Positions 33,851 to 42,837 of a stretch of 64,000 bases of DNA are shown piece by piece. Both the position numbers and the translations under genes were made by a program. This stretch comes from Oscillospiraceae bacterium. GTDB taxonomy: Bacteria > Bacillota > Clostridia > Oscillospirales > Acutalibacteraceae. The stretch lies in assembly GCA_003514385.1 (NCBI GenBank), contig DOQR01000001.1, positions 104,207 to 168,206 of the forward strand. The letters are read 5' to 3'. Every line of letters starts with the position of its first letter. Positions within the stretch are counted from its first letter, which is position 1. Below the pieces are notes generated by a model, which was not told the DNA's origin, did not search any database, and saw nothing but the letters and a program-made list of their open reading frames with translations.

Positions 33851-34851
33851 AGATTATAGTTGATGCTTTCGGCGGCGACAATGCACCTCTTGAGGTTATC
33901 AAGGGCAGCCGCAACGCAAAGGACGATCTCGGCGTGGACATAGCGCTCGTCGGCGATAAGGAAAAGATATTCTCCTGCGCCGCGCAGAACAAGATATCGC
34001 TCACTGGCATTGATATTATAGACGCCCCGGATGTTATCGCCATGACCGATCAGCCCGGCGAGATACTCAAGAGCAAGAAAAACTGCTCCATGGCGGTCGG
34101 ACTCCAGGCTCTTGCGGACGGCAAGGGCGACGCATTTGTGAGTGCCGGTTCAACCGGCGCGCTCGTCATGGGTGCGACCTTTATCGTAAAGCGCATCAAG
34201 GGCGTAAAACGCCCGGCGATAGGCAGCGTCCTGCCCTCTAATGACAAGCCGTTTCTTCTGCTCGACTGCGGCGCGAACGCAGACTGCACCGCGGAGCATT
34301 TAAAGCAGTTCGCCCAGATGGGCGCGATATATTCGGAGAAGTTCGTAAAAGTTCAGTCTCCGCGCGTGGCTCTTGCGAATATCGGCACCGAGGACAGCAA
34401 GGGCGACCGCCTGCGCCATGAGGCGTTCGATCTGCTCAAAGAGACGAAAGGCGTCAACTTCATCGGCAACGTCGAGACTCGCGACGTGCCCTACGGCTGC
34501 TGCGACGTGCTCGTTGCGGACGGCTTTACGGGCAACATTATCCTCAAGCTCTATGAGGGTGTCGCGGGCGCGATGATGGCAAATATCAAGAGCATATTCA
34601 AAAAGAGCTCGATAACCATGCTCGCCGCCATGATGGTCAAGGGCGGACTGCTCGCGCTCAAGGTGAGAATGGATTATTCCGAGTTCGGCGGCGCGCCGCT
34701 GCTCGGAGTCAACGGCGTTGTCATAAAGGCGCACGGCTCGTCCGACGCAAAGGCTATCCGCAATGCCATAAAGCAGGCCAAGACCTGCGCAGAAAAAAAT
34801 ATAGTCGGCACCATTGCACAGAGCGTAAAGGAAGCTGCCGACGCGGAGTAA
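33847..34851 (+). CDS. plsX: Phosphate acyltransferase PlsX
   Basis: PlsX converts acyl-ACP to acyl-phosphate, the donor for PlsY in phospholipid synthesis. The 334-residue product has the family N-terminus IIVDAFGGDNAPLEVIKGS, the central AFVSAGSTGALVMGATFIV stretch and the C-terminal GGAPLLGVNGVVIKAHGSSD. Its start codon overlaps the trmFO stop (ATGA). The usual acpP gene between plsX and rnc is missing here; rnc starts just four bases after plsX ends. Confidence 0.97.
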   Translation: MKIIVDAFGGDNAPLEVIKGSRNAKDDLGVDIALVGDKEKIFSCAAQNKISLTGIDIIDAPDVIAMTDQPGEILKSKKNCSMAVGLQALADGKGDAFVSAGSTGALVMGATFIVKRIKGVKRPAIGSVLPSNDKPFLLLDCGANADCTAEHLKQFAQMGAIYSEKFVKVQSPRVALANIGTEDSKGDRLRHEAFDLLKETKGVNFIGNVETRDVPYGCCDVLVADGFTGNIILKLYEGVAGAMMANIKSIFKKSSITMLAAMMVKGGLLALKVRMDYSEFGGAPLLGVNGVVIKAHGSSDAKAIRNAIKQAKTCAEKNIVGTIAQSVKEAADAE

Positions 34852-34855
34852 GAAA

Positions 34856-35536
34856 ATGGACAACAGAGAACTCGAAAAGAAAATAGGCTACAATTTCAAG
34901 AATAAAAAGCTGCTCACCGAGGCGCTGACCCACTCGTCATACGCCAACGAGCGGCAGGACGGCACGCGCTGCAACGAGCGCCTGGAATTTCTGGGCGACT
35001 CGGTGCTCGGCTTTATCTCCGCCGAGCATTTCTTCCATCACTTCAAGCACCTGCCTGAGGGCGAGCTGACGAAGAGACGCGCTTATTTCGTCTGCGAGAA
35101 GTCACTCAGCGAATTTGCGCGCACTCTCGGTATCGGCGACTATCTGCTCTTCGGCAAGGGTGAGGTGCTCACCGGCGGCAAGGATCGCCCGTCTATCCTC
35201 GCCGATGCGTTTGAGGCTGTGCTCGCCGCTATCTATCTCGACGGCGGCATAGAGCCGGCGAAGAAGTTTGTTTTCCGTTTTATCGATAAGGCGGACGAGG
35301 AGAAGCCGGTCGTCACGGACTACAAGACCACCTTGCAGGAGATAGTCCAGCGTAATCCCGAAGAGGCGGTCGAATATGTCCTTGTCGGCGAGAGCGGACC
35401 CGACCACAACAAGACCTTCAGCGTCGAAGTCCATCTCAACAGCAATGTTATCGGCCACGGCTCGGGTAGAAGCAAGAAGATAGCCGAGCAGGCGGCGGCA
35501 AAAGAGGCTCTGGAGCTCATGGGGCTCAAGGCATGA
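34856..35536 (+). CDS. rnc: Ribonuclease III
   Basis: RNase III cuts double-stranded RNA, including rRNA precursors. The 226-residue length is typical. The catalytic signature NERLEFLGDSVL (about residues 41-52) holds the Mg2+-binding acidic residues, with a second Asp/Glu pair in LADAFEAVLAAIYLD. The C-terminal double-stranded-RNA-binding domain spans about 152-225 (DYKTTLQEIVQ through SKKIAEQAAAKEALELM). It is coupled to the downstream radical SAM gene by a 4-base overlap, and is followed by smc, a pairing common in Firmicutes. Confidence 0.97.
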   Translation: MDNRELEKKIGYNFKNKKLLTEALTHSSYANERQDGTRCNERLEFLGDSVLGFISAEHFFHHFKHLPEGELTKRRAYFVCEKSLSEFARTLGIGDYLLFGKGEVLTGGKDRPSILADAFEAVLAAIYLDGGIEPAKKFVFRFIDKADEEKPVVTDYKTTLQEIVQRNPEEAVEYVLVGESGPDHNKTFSVEVHLNSNVIGHGSGRSKKIAEQAAAKEALELMGLKA

Positions 35537-36540
35537 AACATATAAACGTCTCCGTATTCGTTCCCCACGCGGGCTGCCCGCACCAATGCAGCTTCTGCAA
35601 TCAGAGGAGTATTTCGGGCGCGAAGAGCCAGCCGACGGCGCAGGATGTGCACGACGCGGCGCTCGTCGCCATGCGCTCGTCCCCCGAGGGGATAAAAGAC
35701 GGGGAGATAGCATTTTTCGGCGGCAGCTTCACGGCTATCGACCGCGATTATATGATCGAGCTGCTCTCTTCGGCGCAGGAGTTCATCGGCGAAAACGGCT
35801 TCAAGGGCATCAGAATATCCACCCGCCCGGACGCTGTTGACGGCGAGATATGCGATATCCTCGAAAAATATCACGTTACGGCGGTCGAACTCGGCGCACA
35901 GAGCACGAATGATAAAGTGCTCGCGATGAACCGTAGGGGTCACACGCGCGAGGATATCTTCCGCTCGGCGCGGCTTTTAAAAGAACGCGGCTTCGAATTG
36001 GGGCTCCAGATGATGACCGGGCTCTACGGTTCGAATGATGAGGACAGCATCGGGACGGCGCGGGATATAATCTCACTTTCACCGGACACCGCGCGGATAT
36101 ATCCGACGGTAGTTATAGAAAACACGGAGCTCGCCGAGCTATACCGCAATGGCGAATACCGCCCGCAGACTCCCGAAGAGGCGGCGGTGCTCTGCGCGAA
36201 GATACTGCCGATGTTCGAGCGAGCGGGGATAAAGGTCATCCGCCTCGGGCTCCATTCCGGCGGCGATGTCGAGGGCTCTTTCGTTGCCGGCGCATATCAT
36301 CCGGCTCTGCGCGAGATGTGCGAGGGGCATATATTTTTTGATATTATTAATAAAGCTCTCTCCGGAAAAGAAAAGGGGAAGTACATAATATATGTCGCCC
36401 CGCGTGAAGTTTCAAAAGCTTCCGGGCAGAGAAGATGCAATATCGAAAAGCTCAGAGAACTCGGCTATGAATGCAGGATAAAAGAAAATGCGGCTCTCTC
36501 GGCGCGCGATATAACCTTGGAAAAAGTCAACTTATTATAA
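35533..36540 (+). CDS. Radical SAM protein, Elp3-like
   Basis: A 335-residue radical SAM enzyme. The [4Fe-4S] motif CPHQCSFC (Cys about 15, 19, 22) is followed by the GGE-like FFGGSFTAIDRDYM and by ELGAQSTNDKVLAMNRRGHT, a sequence style shared with Elp3-type and coproporphyrinogen-oxidase-like enzymes. No acetyltransferase domain follows, so it is not full-length Elp3. It sits between rnc and smc in many Clostridia, and its substrate is not known to me. It overlaps rnc by four bases and precedes smc by 14. Confidence 0.88.
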   Translation: MKHINVSVFVPHAGCPHQCSFCNQRSISGAKSQPTAQDVHDAALVAMRSSPEGIKDGEIAFFGGSFTAIDRDYMIELLSSAQEFIGENGFKGIRISTRPDAVDGEICDILEKYHVTAVELGAQSTNDKVLAMNRRGHTREDIFRSARLLKERGFELGLQMMTGLYGSNDEDSIGTARDIISLSPDTARIYPTVVIENTELAELYRNGEYRPQTPEEAAVLCAKILPMFERAGIKVIRLGLHSGGDVEGSFVAGAYHPALREMCEGHIFFDIINKALSGKEKGKYIIYVAPREVSKASGQRRCNIEKLRELGYECRIKENAALSARDITLEKVNLL

Positions 36541-36554
36541 AGGCAGGCAGATAA

Positions 36555-39500
36555 ATGTTACTAAAAGCACTCGAACTGCAGGGCTTCAAATCCTTTCCCG
36601 ACAAGACAACGCTCGAATTCGGAAAAGGCATAACCGCCGTCATAGGACCCAACGGCTCCGGCAAGAGCAACATCTCCGATGCCGTTCGCTGGGTTCTCGG
36701 CGAGCAGTCGTCAAAGAGCCTGCGCGGCTCGAAAATGGAGGATGTCATCTTCGGCGGTACTTCGCTGAGAAAAGCGATGGGCTTCGCCGAGGTCACTCTG
36801 CGCCTCGATAACACCGATCGAACCCTCAACAACTGCGACAAAGACGATGTCTCCGTTACCCGCCGCTACTACCGCTCGGGTGAGAGCGAGTATCTTCTGA
36901 ACGGCGAGACTGTCCGCCTGCGCGATATCCACGAGCTGTTTATGGACACGGGACTCGGACGCGACGGCTATTCCATGGTCAGCCAGGGCAGAGTCGCCGA
37001 CCTTATCTCTTCGCGCTCGCCGCAGAGGCGCGATATGCTCGAAGAGGCGGCTGGAATATCCCATTTCAGATACCGCCGCGCGGACGCGACACGCAGACTC
37101 GAACAGGCGGAGGAAAATCTCGTTCGCCTGCGCGATATATTGACCGAGCTCGAAGGACGCGTCGGACCGCTCAAAACGCAGAGCGAAAAGGCGCAGAAAT
37201 TCCTTGTGCTTGCAGGGGAAAAGAAGGAGCTTGAGATAGGTCTCTGGCTCAAGACGATAGAGCGCTCCCGCGAGGGACTCAAGGCGCAGGAGGATAAAAT
37301 ATCCCTCGCCGCCGCGGACTATGAGCAGGCGGAGCGCGAGCTCGAACAGATATCGGCTCAGATAGAAGAGCTCATGAGCACGGGCAGCGGAATAACCGTG
37401 CAGATAGAAGAACTGCGAACGAAAGCCGCCTCCGACGAGGAGCAGGCGACCGCAGTTGACGGCAGAATCGCCGTCGAGCACAACAACCTCGCGCATAACC
37501 GCGAGACGATAGAGCGCATAAAGCGCGACATGGAAGCGGCGACCGCCACCGAGCAGCACCTCGAGGAGCAGATCGACGCCGCCCAAAAAGAAATAGAATC
37601 TATAGACGCCGAGATAAAGGGCTGCCAGGCGCAGCTGCTCGAACTGCTCGACAGCACCGGCAAGCTCAAGGAGCAGGAGAGCGCGATAACCGCCGAGCGC
37701 GACAGCGCAGAAGCGCAGGCGAAGGCCATAAACGAGTCTCTCTCTGCCGCAAAAATCGAGCAGAGCACGGCGCGCTCCTCTGCGCAGGAGATAGCCGCGC
37801 GCCTCGGCACAGTCGACGAAGTCATCGCTTCGCGCGGCGGACTGCTTGACGCACTCCGTGAGCAGGCCGAAGTCAGCCGCAGAAATCTTGATGCGTGCCT
37901 TGAAAATATAGAATCACTTTCAAATTCAATAGACGGCTACTCTATGATAGTCCGTTCGCGCTCCGAAAAGGCGGAGAAGATGCGCCGCGAGCTCGACGCT
38001 GCAACGCTCGATATCCACCAGAAGCAGGCGCGAATCAGAATGCTCGAGGATCTCGAGAAGAACATGGAGGGCTATTCAGGCTCCGTTAAAGCGGTCATGC
38101 GCGAAGCAAAGCGCGGAACGCTGCGCGGAATCCACGGCCCCGTGTCCCAGCTGATAACCGTTGATGCGAAGTACGCCGCGGCGGTCGAGACGGCTCTCGG
38201 CGCCGCCGTGCAGAATATAGTAACCGACGACGAGTCGGCGGCAAAACGCGCCATAGCCTATCTTAAAGAGAGCCGCGCAGGACGCGCGACTTTCCTGCCG
38301 ATGACGGCGATAAAGCCGCGCCCGTTCAGGGAGGACGGACTCGACTCCTGCGCCGGATTCATCGACATGGCGGACAGGCTTCTTCGATGCGACGACGAGT
38401 ATCTGCCGATAATCAGGAATCTGCTCAGCCACACCGCCGTTGCGGATAATATCGACAGCGCGATAGCCATCTCCAAACGCTTCGGCCACAGATTCAAAGT
38501 CGTCACGCTCGACGGCCAGGTCATGAACGCGGGCGGCTCGATGACGGGCGGTTCGCGCGGGCAGAACGCGGGCATACTCAGCCGCGGCAATGATATCGAA
38601 CAGCTCAAAAAGACCGTCGCGAAGCTTGAAAAAGACCTCGCCGAGCGGCAGGAGAGATACAAAGAGCTCGCGGGCGAAGTTTCGGCGGCGCAGGCGGAAT
38701 ACGACGGCGTGACGGCGGAGCTCCAGAAAGCGCAGGAAGAAAAAATCCGCCGCGAGGGCGAACTGCGCATGATAGACGACAAGATAGAAACCGCCGAGTC
38801 GGCGCTCAATGACCTCGAAGCGGAGAAGCGCAGCTCCGCAGAGCGCACCGCAAAGCTCGAAGAGATTCAGACTCAGGCGCAGAATAAGATAGATGAATTT
38901 ACTGCTCAGCTCGACTCTGTTAATGAAAAGATAACAGAAATCGAATCGCGCCGCGATGAACTGCTCAGCACCCGCGAGCAGAACGCGGACAAAGAGAGCA
39001 GTATCAACCTCAGCATCCTCGCGTTCAAAAAGGATATTCAGGCACGAGAGGAAGTTATCGAAACGCTCAAACGCCGCAGAAGCTCCCATGAGGGTCATGC
39101 CGATGAACTCAAATCGGAGATTGACTCGATAACCGAGCAGATGACCGCGACGAACGAGCTGATTGAACAGCTCAAAGGCGAGGCGGCATCACTTCGCGCC
39201 GAGGCTCAGCAGAAGAAAGACGAGATATCCTCGCTCGCCCAGAAGCGAAGCGGAGTCGAGGGCGAGAGCACCAAACTTCGCGCCCAGGAGCGCTCGGTCA
39301 GCGACAGGCGCGAGAGGCTGTCCGGCGAGCGGGCAAGGCTCGAAGAGCGCCGCGACTCAATGCAGCGTGAGCTTGAAAATGCACAGAACAAGCTCTATGA
39401 CGAATATCAGCTCACTCGCCGCGAGGCGGAGGAGCTCGGAATAGTCATTGAAGACCCGCAAAAAGCGCAGCGCGATCTCAATGATATAAAGAACAAGATA

Positions 39501-40130
39501 AGAGTCCTCGGCAACGTCAATGTCGGCGCTATCGAGGAATACAAAGAGGTCTCCGAGCGCTACGAGTTCATGAAAACTCAGATAGACGATGTCGAAAGTT
39601 CGCGCGCGGAACTTCTCACGCTCATAGGCGACCTGACCGGCAAGATGTCGGAGCGGTTCAGGGAGCAGTTCGACCGCATAAACACTATCTTCGGTCAGAC
39701 GTTCTCGGAGCTGTTCGGCGGCGGCAAGGCGGAACTTATTCTTGAGAATCCGCTCGACGTGCTCGAATGTGCCATTGAGATAAAGGTTCAGCCCCCGGGC
39801 AAGAATGTTCAGAATATCGACCTGCTCTCGGGCGGCGAAAAGGGACTTGCGGCAATCGCACTGCTGTTCTCCATCCTCAAGGTCACTCCCGCACCGTTCT
39901 GCTTCTTCGACGAGGTCGAGGCGGCGCTCGATGATGTAAACGTCACGCGCTACGCACAGTATGCCCGCCGCATGACGAAGAACACGCAGTTCATCCTAAT
40001 CACGCACAGACGCGGCACGATGGAGGAGGCTGATGTCCTCTACGGAGTCACGATGCAGGAGGACGGAGTTTCCAAACTGCTCGAACTCAAGACCGCCGAG
40101 ATGGCAAAGAAGCTCGGATTGACACAGTGA
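36555..40130 (+). CDS. smc: Chromosome segregation protein SMC
   Basis: SMC is the core of bacterial condensin, with ScpA and ScpB. The 1,191-residue protein has an N-terminal Walker A (GPNGSGKSN, about residues 32-40) and QGRVADLIS-type Q-loop, two long coiled coils (about 165-500 and 680-1,010), the flexible hinge between them (about 510-670, with GPVSQLITVDAKYAAAVETA), and a C-terminal signature and Walker B (LLSGGEKGLAAIALLF, then FCFFDEVEAALDD). Size is normal. It is the last gene of the dprA-to-smc run; ftsY, often next, is not here. Confidence 0.97.
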   Translation: MLLKALELQGFKSFPDKTTLEFGKGITAVIGPNGSGKSNISDAVRWVLGEQSSKSLRGSKMEDVIFGGTSLRKAMGFAEVTLRLDNTDRTLNNCDKDDVSVTRRYYRSGESEYLLNGETVRLRDIHELFMDTGLGRDGYSMVSQGRVADLISSRSPQRRDMLEEAAGISHFRYRRADATRRLEQAEENLVRLRDILTELEGRVGPLKTQSEKAQKFLVLAGEKKELEIGLWLKTIERSREGLKAQEDKISLAAADYEQAERELEQISAQIEELMSTGSGITVQIEELRTKAASDEEQATAVDGRIAVEHNNLAHNRETIERIKRDMEAATATEQHLEEQIDAAQKEIESIDAEIKGCQAQLLELLDSTGKLKEQESAITAERDSAEAQAKAINESLSAAKIEQSTARSSAQEIAARLGTVDEVIASRGGLLDALREQAEVSRRNLDACLENIESLSNSIDGYSMIVRSRSEKAEKMRRELDAATLDIHQKQARIRMLEDLEKNMEGYSGSVKAVMREAKRGTLRGIHGPVSQLITVDAKYAAAVETALGAAVQNIVTDDESAAKRAIAYLKESRAGRATFLPMTAIKPRPFREDGLDSCAGFIDMADRLLRCDDEYLPIIRNLLSHTAVADNIDSAIAISKRFGHRFKVVTLDGQVMNAGGSMTGGSRGQNAGILSRGNDIEQLKKTVAKLEKDLAERQERYKELAGEVSAAQAEYDGVTAELQKAQEEKIRREGELRMIDDKIETAESALNDLEAEKRSSAERTAKLEEIQTQAQNKIDEFTAQLDSVNEKITEIESRRDELLSTREQNADKESSINLSILAFKKDIQAREEVIETLKRRRSSHEGHADELKSEIDSITEQMTATNELIEQLKGEAASLRAEAQQKKDEISSLAQKRSGVEGESTKLRAQERSVSDRRERLSGERARLEERRDSMQRELENAQNKLYDEYQLTRREAEELGIVIEDPQKAQRDLNDIKNKIRVLGNVNVGAIEEYKEVSERYEFMKTQIDDVESSRAELLTLIGDLTGKMSERFREQFDRINTIFGQTFSELFGGGKAELILENPLDVLECAIEIKVQPPGKNVQNIDLLSGGEKGLAAIALLFSILKVTPAPFCFFDEVEAALDDVNVTRYAQYARRMTKNTQFILITHRRGTMEEADVLYGVTMQEDGVSKLLELKTAEMAKKLGLTQ

Positions 40131-40141
40131 TACATATGATA

Positions 40142-40171
40142 AAGCCCCGGAGTTTTCCGGGGCTTCGTTAT
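40142..40171 (+). terminator. Terminator of smc
   Basis: AAGCCCCGGA/TCCGGGGCTT perfect 10-bp stem with a GTTT loop; the trailing sequence is only moderately T-rich. Confidence 0.65.
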
Positions 40172-40220
40172 TGCAGATGTTGCTGATTGGCAAGCGCAAT
40201 AATATTACAAATCAACACAA

Positions 40221-40380
40221 TATTGCAGGGGCGGATATTATCCGCCCGCGAAATTCGCACGATTTTATTGGCACGCAGCTTGCAGGGTGCGGCGACCCGA
40301 CGCACCTATGCCGCGTAAGCGGCACGAAATCTTCGCAAAAGTTTATCTTACCGACCGTAGGGGCGAACTTCGTTCGCCTT
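40221..40380. repeat. Cluster of palindromic intergenic repeats
   Basis: Three short inverted repeats in 160 bases: GGGCGGAT/ATCCGCCC (40229-40247), GGTGCG/CGCACC around 40285-40305, and GGCGAAC/GTTCGCC (40362-40378). The first and last share a TGCAGGGGCG- or GTAGGGGCG-like lead. No ORF is credible. They resemble dispersed REP-like units of Clostridia; copies elsewhere in the genome cannot be seen from this window. Confidence 0.55.
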
Positions 40381-40489
40381 TAAATTTTCTGTGGTTTTCG
40401 GACAACGCACTTCGTATAGACAGCCCTTGCGGCTGCCTGTTATCGGCGATAGCCGAAAAAATTTAAATTGAAGATAGTTTGTTTCGCTG

Positions 40490-40517
40490 AAAAAAGGGAG
40501 CCGGAAATCCGACTCCC
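40490..40517 (-). terminator. Terminator of the 40.5-44.5 kb minus-strand genes
   Basis: On the minus strand GGGAGTCGGA/TCCGGCTCCC with a two-base loop followed by TTTTTT. The plus strand also has a T-run after the hairpin, so it may work both ways. Confidence 0.75.
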
Positions 40518-40525
40518 TCGTTTTT

Positions 40526-41140
40526 TTATTTTTTCTTCGCGTGCTTGGCTTTCTTCTTCGGCTGTTCTTCGCCGAGGTCGATTACGATAAACGCGACGTT
40601 CCAGATGAGTATCGCCAAAAACAAAACCGTCATCACCGCCGGCGCCGTGCTCATCGTGACGAGCACTATCTTGCCGAATAGATTCATGAACGACATGTCG
40701 GTTAGCGAGCCGAGGGTCAGCTTGCCCGCGTCGACGGCGGCCGCGATATCCGAAAATGCTATTTTCATGCCGATGAGGCACAAAATGCCTGCCGCGCCGA
40801 GTGCGGCGGTCGTTTTTCTCGAATTGGTCGCCGCGGCAACAATGATAATGGCGAGCGCGATGAGCAGGGCGAGCGCGAAGCAAACGGCAAAGGCTATGAA
40901 GTTGCCCTTGAATTTAAGCAGTACCTCGGGAATCTCGGACATATTATCCTTGTTAAAAACGCCGGCAAAAAGACCGTCTCCCGTGAAAAGCTCAACGATG
41001 CGCTTTATGCTCAGCGCCTCTACGATATTCGAGTCATAGAGGTTTGCGTGCGCATAGACGGTGATTATATCCGTGAAATATGCGACGGGAAAAATTGCCG
41101 CCGCGAGCAGCGCAGTCACTATCCTGTTGAGAGCCTTCAT
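40526..41140 (-). CDS. Uncharacterised four-helix membrane protein
   Basis: A 204-residue protein with four hydrophobic segments (about 7-28, 80-104, 110-128 and 155-185) and a strongly basic C-terminus (KKKAKHAKKK). AAAGGT lies before the ATG. I do not recognise a family. It is 23 bases after glnS on the same strand, so it may be the last gene of the gltX-glnS transcript. Confidence 0.65.
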   Translation of the reverse strand: MKALNRIVTALLAAAIFPVAYFTDIITVYAHANLYDSNIVEALSIKRIVELFTGDGLFAGVFNKDNMSEIPEVLLKFKGNFIAFAVCFALALLIALAIIIVAAATNSRKTTAALGAAGILCLIGMKIAFSDIAAAVDAGKLTLGSLTDMSFMNLFGKIVLVTMSTAPAVMTVLFLAILIWNVAFIVIDLGEEQPKKKAKHAKKK

Positions 41141-41163
41141 GCTGACCGACCTTTCTTACTTGT

Positions 41164-42837
41164 TTATTTCTTCTTTTTGTCCCATGAGGAGTTGAGCGCA
41201 ACGGTGCGGTTTATGATAAGGTTGCCCGGAGTGCTGTCCTTGTCGACGCAGAAGTAGCCCTGGCGCATGAACTGGAATGTGTCGCCCGGCTTTGCGTCGC
41301 GGAGTCCGCCCTCGAGCAGGCACCCGTCGATAATTTTGAGTGAATCGGGGTTGATGTTCTGAAGATAGTCGCCGTTTCCGTCCTCGCCTGCGGGGTTCTC
41401 GGTGTTGAATAGGCGGTCATAGAGGCGCACCTGAGCTTTCACGTTGTCCGCCGCGCTGACCCAGTGCAGGGTGCCGCGAACCTTTCTGCCGTCGGGCGTC
41501 TCGCCGCCGCGGCTCTCGGGGTCGTAGGTGCAGTGCAGGCAGGTGACTTCGCCGTTTTCATCGGTATCATATGAGTTGCAGGTCACATAATATGCGCTCT
41601 TGAGACGCACTTCGTTGCCGGGGAAGAGCCTGAAATATTTCTTCACGGGCTCAGCCATGAAGTCCTCGCGCTCAACATAGAGCTCGCGGGAGAATGTGAC
41701 CTTGCGGCGGCCGAGCTCGGGCTTGTCGGGATTTATCTCGACTTCGATTTCCTCGGTCTTGTCCTCGGGGTAGTTGTCGATAACGAGCTTGAGAGGATTG
41801 AGAACCGCCATGGCGCGCGGGGCGTTCTGATTGAGATTGTCTCTGACGCACGCTTCGAGCAGACCGTAGTCAACCACGCTGTACGCTTTTGCAACGCCGA
41901 CGCGGCTTATGAAATCGCGTATTGCGGCGGCGGGATAGCCCCTGCGGCGCATACCGCAGAGAGTGACCATTCTCGGGTCGTCCCAGCCGTTGACAACGCC
42001 GGTCTGAACCATTTCGAGGCACTTTCTCTTGCTCGTCACGCAGTAGTTGAGATTAAGGCGCGCGAACTCGATCTGGCGCGGCGGCTCTTCAAAGCCGATA
42101 GCGTCGATGAACCAGTTGTAGAGCGGTCTGTGGTTCTCAAACTCGAGCGAGCACAGGGAATATGTGACCTTCTCCGCAGCGTCGGAGAGGGGATGGGCAA
42201 AGTCATACATCGGATAGACGCACCACTTGTCGCCTGTCTGATGGTGGGAGACATGCGCGATTCTGTAGATGACCGGGTCGCGCATGTTGATGTTCGGGCT
42301 CGCCATGTCTATCTTGGCGCGAAGCACCTTTTCGCCGTTTGCAAACTCGCCCTCGGTCATTCGGCGGAAGAGGTCGAGATTCTCCTCGACCGAACGGTCG
42401 CGGTAGGGGCTGTTTTTGCCCGGCTCTGTAAGAGTGCCGCGGTATTCGCGTATTTCCTCGGGCGACAGGTCGCAGACATACGCCTTGCCCTCTTTGATGA
42501 GCTTTATCGCGCACTCATAGAGAAAATCGAAATAGCTCGATGCATAGTAGATCTCGTTCCATTTGTAGCCGAGCCACTCAATGTCCTCTTTTATCGCGTC
42601 GACATATTCGACATCCTCTTTCGAGGGATTCGTGTCGTCGAGACGGAGATTGCACACTCCGCCGTACTTTTCCGCGATGCTGAAGTCGATGCATATCGCC
42701 TTTGCGTGGCCGATGTGCAGATAGCCGTTGGGCTCCGGAGGGAATCTCGTCTGCACGCGGGTGTTGACCCCGTTTGCAAGATCCTCGTCTATAAAATCAG
42801 TGATAAAATTTGAATTGAGATTGGTGCTGTCCGCCAT
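41164..42837 (-). CDS. glnS: Glutaminyl-tRNA synthetase
   Basis: GlnRS charges tRNA-Gln directly. The 557-residue class-I enzyme has the HIGH region [20 protein letters not shown] near residue 33, the GlnRS-type [20 protein letters not shown], the KMSKS equivalent [10 protein letters not shown], and two beta-barrel anticodon domains at the C-terminus. The NGYLHIGH spelling marks GlnRS rather than GluRS. It begins immediately next to the gltX stop codon, with GGAGGAG inside the end of gltX, so the two are co-translated. Confidence 0.96.
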   Translation of the reverse strand: MADSTNLNSNFITDFIDEDLANGVNTRVQTRFPPEPNGYLHIGHAKAICIDFSIAEKYGGVCNLRLDDTNPSKEDVEYVDAIKEDIEWLGYKWNEIYYASSYFDFLYECAIKLIKEGKAYVCDLSPEEIREYRGTLTEPGKNSPYRDRSVEENLDLFRRMTEGEFANGEKVLRAKIDMASPNINMRDPVIYRIAHVSHHQTGDKWCVYPMYDFAHPLSDAAEKVTYSLCSLEFENHRPLYNWFIDAIGFEEPPRQIEFARLNLNYCVTSKRKCLEMVQTGVVNGWDDPRMVTLCGMRRRGYPAAAIRDFISRVGVAKAYSVVDYGLLEACVRDNLNQNAPRAMAVLNPLKLVIDNYPEDKTEEIEVEINPDKPELGRRKVTFSRELYVEREDFMAEPVKKYFRLFPGNEVRLKSAYYVTCNSYDTDENGEVTCLHCTYDPESRGGETPDGRKVRGTLHWVSAADNVKAQVRLYDRLFNTENPAGEDGNGDYLQNINPDSLKIIDGCLLEGGLRDAKPGDTFQFMRQGYFCVDKDSTPGNLIINRTVALNSSWDKKKK

